Below are positions 5,263 through 12,853 of a DNA stretch of 13,840 nt, piece by piece. The DNA comes from Micavibrio aeruginosavorus (lineage in GTDB: Bacteria > Pseudomonadota > Alphaproteobacteria > UBA9219), in NCBI GenBank assembly GCA_020720905.1, contig DYNT01000019.1:1-13840 (forward strand), in the 5' to 3' direction. How positions within the stretch are numbered: position 1 is the stretch's first letter; the number at the start of each line of letters is the position of its first letter. The notes beneath the pieces are model-generated. The model was not told the origin of the DNA, ran no database searches, and saw only the letters and a list, made by a program, of their open reading frames with translations. Made by a program: the position numbers and the translations under genes.

Positions 5263-7617
5263 ATGAAAAACAAACCTCGCCTTCTCAGCGCAACGATTCT
5301 TTCAACGCTTTCGGTCGTGGGGCTTTTGGCCTTTCCGGCGGGGGCGCTGGCGCAAAGCCTTGCCACCGCGCCTGTTATGGCGGTGGAGCAGGTGGCTGAG
5401 GATACGTCTGCGCCCATCATCAGCCAAATCCGAATTGAAGGCGCGCAGCGCCTTGAGAAAGAAACGGTGCTTTCCTATTTGACGTTGGCCGCAGGCGATC
5501 GCGCTGACGAAGAAAAGATGGACGCTTCGCTGAAGGCGTTGTACGCCACGGGGCTTTTTGCCGATGTCACATTGACGATGGAGGGCGATGCGCTGCTCCT
5601 TCGGCTTGTTGAAAATCCGATCGTGAATCGCGTCTCGTTCGAGGGCAACGATGCTATTTCGAAAGAAGATTTGGAAAAGGAAGTGCAGCTTCAGCCTCGG
5701 TTGGTTTATACCTTGCCTAAGGTGCAAAAGGACGTTGCGCGTCTTTTAGAGCTGTACCGCCGTCAAGGCCGCTTTGCCGCGATGGTTGATCCGAAGATTG
5801 TCAAGCTGGATCAAAATCGCGTCGATGTGATTTTCGAAATTGCCGAGGGCAAGCACACGGGCGTGCGCCGCATCAAGTTCGTGGGCAATGATCATTATGA
5901 CGAAAGCGCTTTGCGCGGAACGATCAACACGCAAGAAAGCGCGTGGTGGAAATTCTTTTCGTCCTCTGATTTTTATGATCCCGACCGCACCAATTATGAT
6001 CGCGAGCTTTTGCGCCGCTTTTATTTGAACGAAGGCTATGTTGATTTCCGCGTCGTGTCGGCGGTGGCCGAAATGACGCCCGATCGCGAGGATTTCTTTT
6101 TGACCTTCACGGTGGAGGAAGGCCCTCGTTACAAGTTCGGCGCGATCACTATCAAAAGCGATATTAAAGGGCTGGACGGCGAGACGTTGCATGACCTTGT
6201 CCTGACGAAAGAGGGCGATTGGTACAATGCCGATTTGGCGGAAAAGACCATTGCCAAATTGACGGCGGCTCTTGGTGACAAACAATACGCTTTTGTCGAT
6301 ATTGCGCCAGAGCCGGACAAGAAAACCGAGGCGCGGCTTGTTAACCTGACGTATCATATCAAGCCAGGGGAGCGCGTTTACATTGGCCGCATCGATGTCG
6401 AAGGCAACACGCAAACGCTGGATAAAGTTGTGCGTCGTGAAATGCAGGTTGCTGAAGGTGATCCGTTTAGCACGTCAAAGATTAAGCGGTCAGAGCAGAA
6501 AATCAAGGATCTGGGATTCTTTGAGGAGGTTAAGGTCACACCGACGGCAGGCGCTCAGCCCGATCGCTCAGACATCAAGGTTGAGGTGAAGGAAAAGTCA
6601 ACGGGTGAGATTTCGATGGGGGCTGGCTTTTCGTCTGTCGATGGGCCTCTTGGCGATTTCAGCATTCGTGAACGCAACTTTCTTGGGCGTGGACAGGATG
6701 TTCGTTTGGGGGCAACTGTTTCAGGGACAACCAAGCAGTTTGATTTCAGCTTTACGGAGCCTTACTTCCTTGACCGTGATTTGTCGGCTGGCATTGATGT
6801 TTTCCATGTACGCAGCGACGATCAAGAGCAAAGCGCGTATAATGAAACCAACACAGGCTTTACGTTGCGCATGGGCTATCCGTTATCCGAACAACTGCGC
6901 CAAGCGCTGAGCTATACATTGCGCAAGGACAGGATTAGCGATGTTTCGTCAACGGCGTCTCGTTTTGTGCGCGATCAGGTTGGGGAAAGCTTGACCTCCA
7001 TGGTTTCGCAAGAGATGACTTATGACGTGCGCGATAGCAGGCTGGCGCCGACCGAAGGTTTTATGACGAAGTTGAAGACCGACCTTGCGGGCGCAGGCGG
7101 CGATAAACGCTATGTTCGTGCGCGGTTGACGGGCGTTCAGTATTACTCGCCGTTTGATCGCATTGTTTTTGGCGCAAGCGCGGAAGTTGGCGTGATCGAA
7201 GGCTTTGGGCAGGATGTGCGGATCAATGATCGTTTCTTCCTTGGCGGCGATACGCTACGCGGTTTTTCTTATGCTGGCATAGGGCCTCGCGATCTTACGG
7301 ATGGCGCGGATGATGCGCTTGGCAGCAACAGCTTTATACGCGGTTCGCTGGAGATGACGTTCCCGACGTTTATGCCGGAGGATCTTGGCTTTAAGGGGCA
7401 TTTGTTCGCGGACGCAGGCGTTCTGGGGGAAAATGACGAAACGCCATTGGCGGGCGAGCTGTTTATGTCGGATCAAAAAATTCGTGGAAGCGTTGGCATC
7501 GGCGTTTCGTGGCAATCGCCCTTTGGCCTTGTGCGGCTTGATTACGCCGAGCCTGTGTTGAAGGAATCGTATGACAAGGTGGAGCATATCCACTTTAGCT
7601 TTGGCACGAGGTTCTGA
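5263..7617 (+). CDS. bamA: Outer membrane protein assembly factor BamA
   Basis: Core of the BAM machine that folds beta-barrel proteins into the outer membrane. From the ATG at 5263 it has 784 residues, a normal length. A signal peptide (hydrophobic core about 7-24, AGALA before Q31) is followed by five POTRA repeats, about residues 45-445, which bind chaperone-delivered clients and lipoprotein partners. A 16-strand barrel domain follows, including LRGF at 665-668 (the family's VRGF/LRGF lid motif) and ending in the terminal aromatic signature HFSFGTRF. A GTG at 5257, immediately after the rseP stop, is a possible alternative start adding two residues. I prefer the ATG because it places the basic residues KNKPR directly at the N terminus. 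Close spacing suggests translational coupling to rseP. It overlaps skp by one base. Confidence 0.96.
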   Translation: MKNKPRLLSATILSTLSVVGLLAFPAGALAQSLATAPVMAVEQVAEDTSAPIISQIRIEGAQRLEKETVLSYLTLAAGDRADEEKMDASLKALYATGLFADVTLTMEGDALLLRLVENPIVNRVSFEGNDAISKEDLEKEVQLQPRLVYTLPKVQKDVARLLELYRRQGRFAAMVDPKIVKLDQNRVDVIFEIAEGKHTGVRRIKFVGNDHYDESALRGTINTQESAWWKFFSSSDFYDPDRTNYDRELLRRFYLNEGYVDFRVVSAVAEMTPDREDFFLTFTVEEGPRYKFGAITIKSDIKGLDGETLHDLVLTKEGDWYNADLAEKTIAKLTAALGDKQYAFVDIAPEPDKKTEARLVNLTYHIKPGERVYIGRIDVEGNTQTLDKVVRREMQVAEGDPFSTSKIKRSEQKIKDLGFFEEVKVTPTAGAQPDRSDIKVEVKEKSTGEISMGAGFSSVDGPLGDFSIRERNFLGRGQDVRLGATVSGTTKQFDFSFTEPYFLDRDLSAGIDVFHVRSDDQEQSAYNETNTGFTLRMGYPLSEQLRQALSYTLRKDRISDVSSTASRFVRDQVGESLTSMVSQEMTYDVRDSRLAPTEGFMTKLKTDLAGAGGDKRYVRARLTGVQYYSPFDRIVFGASAEVGVIEGFGQDVRINDRFFLGGDTLRGFSYAGIGPRDLTDGADDALGSNSFIRGSLEMTFPTFMPEDLGFKGHLFADAGVLGENDETPLAGELFMSDQKIRGSVGIGVSWQSPFGLVRLDYAEPVLKESYDKVEHIHFSFGTRF

Positions 7618-8228
7618 TGAACCTGCGGCGTCTTTTTCTGTTGGCCTTCTTGCTGGTTCTTCTGCCCGTTGGGAAGGTATGGGCAACGGGCGGCATTGCG
7701 ATTGTCGATGTGCAGCGGTTGCTTCAGGCTGCCAGTTCGGCCCAAAGCGTGCAGCAGCAATTAGAAGCGCAGCGCTCGAAGTTCCAGACAGAAATTGCGG
7801 CGGAAGAGGCGGGCCTGCGTGCGGCTGAACAAAAGCTGGCCAAGATGGGCGAGGTCAGCAAGACCGAGGCTTACAGCGAGCAAGAGCAAAAGTTGCAGCA
7901 GCGCTTTTTGGCCGTTGAGCGTCATGTGCAGGCGCGGCGTAAGGCTTTGGATCAGGCCATGACGGATTCGATGAATGTGGTGCGGAAAAACTTGATCGCT
8001 ATTGTCTCGCAGGTATCGAAGGAAAAGGGCATCACGCTCGCCCTTGTTAAGCAGCAGGTCATCTGGAACGATATGGCTGTTGATATTACGGACGAGGTTC
8101 TGGTGCGGCTGGATAAGGCCTTGCCGCATGTGGACGTCACCATCGCGCCGGATGAAGCGGCGGGGGAGAGCGAGAAGCCTGTGGCGGCCAAGCGCCCATC
8201 CGCGTCCAAGGCAACGAAGAAGAAGTAG
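7617..8228 (+). CDS. skp: Periplasmic chaperone of the OmpH/Skp family
   Basis: A 203-residue exported protein. The N terminus has a signal peptide (RR, then a long Leu/Phe core, cleavage likely after VWA at about residue 23). The first mature strand, GGIAIVDVQRLLQAASSAQ, is typical of OmpH/Skp. A long Gln/Glu/Lys/Ala-rich region at about 40-130 should form the alpha-helical coiled-coil arms that hold unfolded outer membrane proteins. The last about 30 residues are a Lys/Pro/Ala-rich tail (KRPSASKATKKK), longer than in E. coli Skp and probably disordered. The start codon overlaps the bamA stop (TGATG), so the two are co-translated, fitting delivery of clients to BamA. In many relatives lpxD follows; here it does not. 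Confidence 0.9.
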   Translation: MNLRRLFLLAFLLVLLPVGKVWATGGIAIVDVQRLLQAASSAQSVQQQLEAQRSKFQTEIAAEEAGLRAAEQKLAKMGEVSKTEAYSEQEQKLQQRFLAVERHVQARRKALDQAMTDSMNVVRKNLIAIVSQVSKEKGITLALVKQQVIWNDMAVDITDEVLVRLDKALPHVDVTIAPDEAAGESEKPVAAKRPSASKATKKK

Positions 8229-8258
8229 GGAGAAAAGGTTTCGTTACTCCCGCACCCT

Positions 8259-8314
8259 CGTCTCGCCGCCCTTGCGGCGGACAAAGAATAAGCGTCTCGC
8301 CGCCCTTGCGGCGG
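8259..8314. repeat. Two tandem hairpin repeats, 34-bp period
   Basis: The 22-base block CGTCTCGCCGCCCTTGCGGCGG (written in two parts, CGTCTCGCCGC then CCTTGCGGCGG) occurs at 8259-8280 and identically at 8293-8314. Each copy folds as CGCCGC-CCTT-GCGGCG (first copy 8264-8269 with 8274-8279). Just outside lie weakly complementary flanks (CTCCCGC near 8248, GCGGGAA near 8329), so the whole may be one larger imperfect palindrome. It may act as a terminator or mRNA stabiliser after skp; no U-tract follows either stem. Confidence 0.8.
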
Positions 8315-8382
8315 GTGAAAGGGCAAAGCGGGAATCTCGTTTGTTTTTCCTACCCGCTACCTCTTGAATTGAAAGAAGTACC

Positions 8383-8398
8383 TATAATTTAAACGGAG
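8383..8398 (+). promoter_or_regulatory. Possible -10 box and ribosome site for fabZ
   Basis: A perfect TATAAT occurs at 8383-8388 in an AT-richer patch, followed by GGAG at 8395-8398, 6 bases before the fabZ ATG. The nearest -35-like hexamer, TTGAAT at 8364-8369, is only 13 bases upstream, too close for a standard promoter, and no good hexamer lies at 17 bases. The ribosome site is convincing; the promoter is tentative, and its transcript would have a very short leader. Confidence 0.35.
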
Positions 8399-8404
8399 AA
8401 GAAG

Positions 8405-8890
8405 ATGGCTGAACAAGAGATGACGTCAATCGATGTGAACGGCATTATGAAAAGGATTCCTCATCGGTATCCTTTTTTGATGATCGAGAAGGTCATCGAT
8501 ATTGTGCGCGGCGAAAGCTGCACAGGGGTTAAGAACGTCTCGGTGAATGAGCCTTTTTTTCAGGGGCATTTTCCCGGCCACCCCATTATGCCCGGCGTGC
8601 TGATTGTCGAGGCGATGGCGCAGACCGCCGCGACGCTGGTTGTGGATTCAATTAAGGGCGTGGATGCAGGCACGCATGTCGTTTATTTTATGAGCGTTGA
8701 AGACGCCCGTTTCCGTAAGCCCGTTTTGCCCGGAGATCAATTGCATATCAAGGTGAAGAAAGAGCGCAACCGTGGCACGGTTTGGAAATTCCGTGGCGAG
8801 GCGTTTGTGGATGACGGCCTTGTGGCCGAGGCCACGTTTACAGCGATGCTCGTCCCCGACGAAGGCAGGACGGCCTCTCATGGCGCATAA
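8405..8890 (+). CDS. fabZ: 3-hydroxyacyl-[acyl-carrier-protein] dehydratase FabZ
   Basis: Removes water from 3-hydroxyacyl-ACP in fatty acid elongation. It competes with LpxA for 3-hydroxyacyl-ACP, so the two genes are usually neighbours. The 161-residue hot-dog-fold protein has IPHRYPFLMIEKV near the N terminus and the signature GHFPGHPIMPGVLIVEAMAQ (54-73). H55 and E69, 14 residues apart, match the catalytic pair of known FabZ enzymes. The ATG at 8405 has GGAG 6 bases upstream. Its last 11 bases overlap lpxA in another frame, suggesting coupled translation. A possible separate promoter lies just upstream, so fabZ may begin a sub-operon for lipid A. Confidence 0.96.
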   Translation: MAEQEMTSIDVNGIMKRIPHRYPFLMIEKVIDIVRGESCTGVKNVSVNEPFFQGHFPGHPIMPGVLIVEAMAQTAATLVVDSIKGVDAGTHVVYFMSVEDARFRKPVLPGDQLHIKVKKERNRGTVWKFRGEAFVDDGLVAEATFTAMLVPDEGRTASHGA

Positions 8891-9677
8891 CATTCACCCT
8901 ACGGCGATCATTGATCCTGCGACTCAGCTGGGCGAGGGGGTGGACATTGGTTCCTATTGCGTCGTTGGGCCGGACGTGCGCCTTGGCGATGGCGTGCGGT
9001 TGATCGCGCATGTCGTGGTGGATGGGCGCACAACCATCGGGGCGGGGACGGTTCTTTATCCGTTCGCTTCCATCGGGCAACGCCCACAGGATTTAAAGTA
9101 TCATGGGGAGCCTTCGATGCTGGAGATCGGCGCGAATAACCAGATCCGCGAATATGTGACGATGAATCCCGGAACCGAGGGCGGCGGCATGGTCACAAAG
9201 GTTGGCGACAATGGTCTTTTCATGGTGGGCGTTCACGTCGCGCATGATTGCCAAGTGGGCAACAACGTGGTGATGGCGAATAACGCGACCCTTGCAGGGC
9301 ATGTGCATGTCGGCGATTTTGCCGTAATTGGCGGCCTTTCCGCCGTGCATCAGTTTGTGCGGATTGGTGCTCATGCCATGATTGGTGGCATGTCAGGCGT
9401 GGAGAGCGATGTCATTCCTTATGGCATGGTGAAGGGCGACCGCGCCTATCTGGCGGGGTTAAACATCGTGGGCCTAGAGCGTCGCGGCTTCTCGCGCGAG
9501 GATATTCATGCGCTGCGCAGCGCGTATCGTATGCTCTTTTCCAAGGAAGGCACGATGGCCGAAAGGCTTGAAGATGTGGCCGAGCATTATGGCAGCCGCT
9601 CGCTTGTGGAGGGCATGGTTGACTTTATACGCTCGCGCACCTCGCGGGCGCTGTGCCAGCCTGAACATGAGGAGTAG
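8880..9677 (+). CDS. lpxA: Acyl-[ACP]-UDP-N-acetylglucosamine O-acyltransferase LpxA
   Basis: Transfers a 3-hydroxyacyl chain from ACP to the 3-OH of UDP-GlcNAc, the first step of lipid A synthesis. The 265-residue protein is a left-handed beta-helix of hexapeptide repeats (such as LGEGVDIG, VRLGDG, TTIGAG) with a helical C terminus. The catalytic His is H122 in HVAHDCQVG, equal to E. coli H125. H157-Q158 in VHQF equal H160-Q161. The chain-length ruler position (G173 in E. coli) is G170 in MIGGMSG, which predicts a long C14-type acyl donor. The ATG at 8880 gives a normal N terminus (HPTAIIDP) and overlaps fabZ by 11 bases. An in-frame upstream extension to 8772 is possible but would run inside fabZ and adds unrelated sequence. 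Confidence 0.96.
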   Translation: MAHNIHPTAIIDPATQLGEGVDIGSYCVVGPDVRLGDGVRLIAHVVVDGRTTIGAGTVLYPFASIGQRPQDLKYHGEPSMLEIGANNQIREYVTMNPGTEGGGMVTKVGDNGLFMVGVHVAHDCQVGNNVVMANNATLAGHVHVGDFAVIGGLSAVHQFVRIGAHAMIGGMSGVESDVIPYGMVKGDRAYLAGLNIVGLERRGFSREDIHALRSAYRMLFSKEGTMAERLEDVAEHYGSRSLVEGMVDFIRSRTSRALCQPEHEE

Positions 9678-9685
9678 GCAAGGCC

Positions 9686-10531
9686 ATGACCAGCGCCCCC
9701 AAACTTGGGATTCTAGCCGGTGGCGGCTTTGCGCCGCGCCAGCTGATCGCCGCGTGTCAGGCGTTGGATCGGCCTTTTTTCGTCGTGTGCCTTGAAGGCC
9801 ATGCTGATCCTGATTTAGTGGATGATAGTGTGCCGCACGAGACCCTGCCTTTGGGCGCGTTTGCGCGGTTGAAAGAGCTGTGCGCACGCGAGAAGATTGA
9901 AGAAATTATTATGCTGGGGCGCGTGCGCCGTCCCTCGGTCGCTGAACTGAAACCCGATTGGCTGACTTTAAAAATCCTGACCAAAATCGGCATGAACGCT
10001 TTGGGCGATGATGGGCTTTTGCGCGGCGTGGGCAAGGCTTTAGAGGACGAATGCGGCGTGCGCCTTGTTGGCGTGGCGGAGGTCTTTGCCGCTTTGCTCG
10101 CGCCCGAAGGGACGTTGACGAAGGCCGAGCCTGATGACTTGGCTCAAGAGGATATGCGTCGTGCGGTTGAGGTTGCCAGCACGCTAGGCCGCCTTGACGT
10201 GGGACAGACCGTGATCGTGCAGCAAGGGATTGTGTTGGGCGTTGAGGCGGTGGAAGGAACGGACGCGCTGATCGAGCGTTCACTGGGCGTTCGGCGCGAT
10301 GGCGGCGGCGGCGTGCTTGTTAAAATGGCCAAGCCGCAGCAGGACAATCGCTTTGACCTGCCAACGATTGGGATCGATACCGTGCGCCATGTTCATGCGG
10401 CGGGGCTGGCTGGCCTTGCGGTGGAGGCGGGCCGTAGCCTGATCCTTGAGCGCGAGAAAACGATTGAGGCCGCCGACATGCTGGGGGTCTTTATCGTGGG
10501 ACTGCCGTCACGCGGTGCGGAGAATGGTTGA
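9686..10531 (+). CDS. lpxI: UDP-2,3-diacylglucosamine pyrophosphatase LpxI
   Basis: Hydrolyses UDP-2,3-diacylglucosamine to lipid X and UMP, the step done by LpxH in E. coli. The 281-residue protein matches the LpxI (formerly DUF1009) family: N-terminal LGILAGGGFAPRQLIAACQA (7-26), a middle part with GRVRRPSVAELKPDW (78-92) and GDDGLLRGV (107-115), and a C-terminal domain with VEGTDALIERS (189-199) and DLPTIGIDTV (224-233). D220 or D224 are candidates for the essential Asp near this segment reported in the Caulobacter enzyme. The start is 8 bases after lpxA, and the end overlaps lpxB by 8 bases. Use of LpxI rather than LpxH is typical of Alphaproteobacteria and supports the taxonomic guess. 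Confidence 0.95.
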   Translation: MTSAPKLGILAGGGFAPRQLIAACQALDRPFFVVCLEGHADPDLVDDSVPHETLPLGAFARLKELCAREKIEEIIMLGRVRRPSVAELKPDWLTLKILTKIGMNALGDDGLLRGVGKALEDECGVRLVGVAEVFAALLAPEGTLTKAEPDDLAQEDMRRAVEVASTLGRLDVGQTVIVQQGIVLGVEAVEGTDALIERSLGVRRDGGGGVLVKMAKPQQDNRFDLPTIGIDTVRHVHAAGLAGLAVEAGRSLILEREKTIEAADMLGVFIVGLPSRGAENG

Positions 10532-11714
10532 GGCCGAAAAAAACAATTTGCCGCTGTTCTTCCTTGTCGCGGGGGAAGCGTCGGGCGATTATTTGGGCGC
10601 GGATTTGATGCGCGGGCTTAAAAAGAAAACGGGCGGGCGCGTGCGCTTTGCTGGCGTTGGGGGGCCTCGCATGGTGGCCGAGGGGATTGAGCTGCTGTTT
10701 CCTCAAGCCGATCTGGCGCATATGGGCTTGTTTGAGCTGATCCGTCATGTGCCGTTGTTGCTGCGCCGCTTGCGGGAAACGAAGGAAGCTGTGCGGGCGA
10801 CGCGGCCTGCTGCGCTGGTGACGATTGACTCGCCCGATTTTTCCTTTCGCATCGCCAAGGCTCTGAAGGGCGCTGGCATTCCGCTCATCCACTATGTTGC
10901 GCCGACCGTGTGGGCGTGGCGGGCAGGGCGAGCGAAGAAAATTGCGCGGTTTTTGGATCATCTGCTCGCGCTGTTGCCGTTTGAGCCGCCCTATTTCACG
11001 CGTGAGGGCTTGCCTTGCACTTTTGTCGGGCATCCGTTGGTGGAAAGCGGCGCAGGGCGGGGCGATGGCGTGCGGTTTCGTCAAAAGGTTGGCATCGCGC
11101 CTGATGTGCCGCTTTTATGCGTTCTGCCCGGAAGCCGTGTGGGCGAGGTGAGCCGTCTTTTACCCGTGTTTCGTGAGACGGTGCGTCAGTTGCGCGAGCG
11201 GTTCCCAAAGATAGAAGTTGTCTTGCCGGTTGTGGAATCCGTCGCGCCCTTGATCGAAAAGGAAACGGCGGCATGGCCTGTGCGCGTTCATATCGTGCGT
11301 GGGGATGACGCTAAATATGATGCCTATGCGGCCTGTCGCGCCGCGCTGGCGTGCTCTGGCACGGTGTCGGTTGAGCTGGCCTTAGCGGCGCTGCCGACCG
11401 TGATCGCGTACAAGATTGGACGGCTAACGGCGGCGCTTTATCGTCCCTTTATCAAGGCGCGGTTCGCCACGCTTGTGAACATTATGCAAGATCGTGCCGT
11501 GATGCCAGAGTTCTTGCAGGAGAAGTGTACGCCTGAAAATCTGGCTGCTGCTCTTGTGGCTGTGATGGGCGATGCCAAGCACCACGCGGCGGCCAAGGCG
11601 GATTTGACCTCTATCGGCGCGTGGCTGGGGCGCTGGGCGTTCACGCCTTCGGCCAAAGCCGCCGAGACGGTTTGGCGCGTTGCCTTTCCGGATAGGGAGC
11701 CTCCATGCCCCTAA
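10524..11714 (+). CDS. lpxB: Lipid A disaccharide synthase LpxB
   Basis: Joins lipid X and UDP-2,3-diacylglucosamine to give the tetraacyl disaccharide 1-phosphate, at the inner face of the inner membrane (glycosyltransferase family 19). It has 396 residues, normal length. Visible: VAGEASGDYLGADL (15-28) at the N terminus, FAGVGGPRM, DSPDFSFRIAK, HYVAPTVWAWRAGRAKKIA, LPFEPPYF, FVGHPL, LPGSRVGEV, and near the C terminus CSGTVSVELALAALPTVIAYK with S278 and E284 in the nucleotide-binding site. The family more often has Ala-Thr after SGT; this looks like ordinary variation. The ATG at 10524 lies within lpxI and keeps a standard N terminus. The stop overlaps the following GT4 gene by 10 bases, so the three reading frames are linked in translation. 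Confidence 0.95.
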   Translation: MVEAEKNNLPLFFLVAGEASGDYLGADLMRGLKKKTGGRVRFAGVGGPRMVAEGIELLFPQADLAHMGLFELIRHVPLLLRRLRETKEAVRATRPAALVTIDSPDFSFRIAKALKGAGIPLIHYVAPTVWAWRAGRAKKIARFLDHLLALLPFEPPYFTREGLPCTFVGHPLVESGAGRGDGVRFRQKVGIAPDVPLLCVLPGSRVGEVSRLLPVFRETVRQLRERFPKIEVVLPVVESVAPLIEKETAAWPVRVHIVRGDDAKYDAYAACRAALACSGTVSVELALAALPTVIAYKIGRLTAALYRPFIKARFATLVNIMQDRAVMPEFLQEKCTPENLAAALVAVMGDAKHHAAAKADLTSIGAWLGRWAFTPSAKAAETVWRVAFPDREPPCP

Positions 11715-12853
11715 CCGTTTTGCAGATTATTCCGGCCTTGGGATCGGGCGGGGCAGAGCAAGCCTGCGTCGATATTGCGGCGGCACTGGTCAAGCGCGGC
11801 GACCGCGCCATCATCGTATCCACAGGCGGCTGGCGCGAAAAAACGGCGGAGGAGGTTGGCGCGGTTTTTATCAAGGCTGATGTCGCGACGAAGAATCCGG
11901 TGCGGATTATCCGCAATGCTTATTGGCTGGCCGCATTGATCCGGCGCGAGAATGTCGGGATTGTTCATGCGCGATCCCGCGCCCCTGCATGGAGCGCCAA
12001 GATGGCTTGCCGTCTAACAGGATGCCCTTTTGTGACGACGTTTCATGCGGCGTATAAGTTTTCAAGCGCCATCAAACGTGCGTATAACAGCGTGATGGCG
12101 GCGGCGGATCGCGTGATTGCGATCTCGCCTTTTATCGCGGCGCATGTGCGGCAGCATTACGGCGTGGGCGATGATCGTTTGCGCGTGATTGATCGCGGCG
12201 TGGATGTTCAGGCTTTTTCTTCGCACGCGGTGGGGGCGGATCGCGTGGTGGCCTTGCGGGCGGCGTGGAGCTTGGGGGCTTCGGTAAAAGCCATCCTTTT
12301 GCCAGCGCGGCTATCGTCCATTAAGGGGCATGAGACGGTGATCCGTGCCGCTGCGCTTTTACGGCGGCAGGGGCAGGCGTTGCCGCCTGTTTTGTTCGTC
12401 GGCGATGATCAGGGACGGCAGGGTTACACGCAACGGCTTCTCTCGTTAATTCAAGAGGAAGAGCTGGACGATGTCGTGCGCCTTGTCGGCGCGTGCCGTG
12501 ACATGGCGGCGGCCTATGGCCTTGCGCGGCTTGTCTTGCAGCCTTCTGCGGTTCCTGAAGGCTTTGGCCGCGTGCCGGTGGAGGCGATGGCGGCTGGCGT
12601 GCCTGTGATTGCCAGTGCCCTTGGCGGGATGAAGGACACGATCGTAGAAGGTCAGACGGGCTGGCTGGTTGCGCCCGACGATGTTGATGCGTGGGCCAGC
12701 GCGATGGTGAAGGCGTTGGCCATGCCGGATGAGGCCGCTGCTGCAATGGGTAAGGCTGGCCGCGCCCATGTGGCCGCGCACTTTACGGACGCACTGATGA
12801 TCGCCAAAACGCTGGCGGTGTATGATGAGGTGGTGAGAAGGGCGACGCCATGA
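11705..12853 (+). CDS. Glycosyltransferase family 4 (GT-B fold), likely LPS core
   Basis: A 382-residue cytoplasmic or membrane-associated sugar transferase. The N-terminal acceptor domain begins LQIIPALGSGGAEQACVDIA with the glycine-rich GSGGAE loop (13-18). The C-terminal donor domain has LLPARLSSIKGHETVIRAAA, then PEGFGRVPVEAMAAGVPVIA, whose EX7E pair (E285, E293) binds the nucleotide sugar in GT4 enzymes, then ALGGMKDTIVEGQTGWLVAP. Donor and acceptor cannot be told from sequence. The start overlaps lpxB by 10 bases and the end overlaps the GT9 gene by 4 (ATGA), so it is tightly coupled to lipid A synthesis, making LPS inner core or a related surface glycan the likely target (inference). 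Confidence 0.88.
   Translation: MPLTVLQIIPALGSGGAEQACVDIAAALVKRGDRAIIVSTGGWREKTAEEVGAVFIKADVATKNPVRIIRNAYWLAALIRRENVGIVHARSRAPAWSAKMACRLTGCPFVTTFHAAYKFSSAIKRAYNSVMAAADRVIAISPFIAAHVRQHYGVGDDRLRVIDRGVDVQAFSSHAVGADRVVALRAAWSLGASVKAILLPARLSSIKGHETVIRAAALLRRQGQALPPVLFVGDDQGRQGYTQRLLSLIQEEELDDVVRLVGACRDMAAAYGLARLVLQPSAVPEGFGRVPVEAMAAGVPVIASALGGMKDTIVEGQTGWLVAPDDVDAWASAMVKALAMPDEAAAAMGKAGRAHVAAHFTDALMIAKTLAVYDEVVRRATP

Noticed and set aside
8259..8314. CRISPR-like array
   Set aside because: Only two repeats with a 12-base spacer and strong self-complementarity; no cas genes in view.
8772..8879. In-frame 36-codon N-terminal extension of lpxA
   Set aside because: It lies inside fabZ, and the ATG at 8880 gives the standard LpxA N terminus and length.
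10446..10523. In-frame 26-codon N-terminal extension of lpxB
   Set aside because: It lies inside lpxI; the ATG at 10524 places the conserved VAGEASGD motif at the usual distance from the start.
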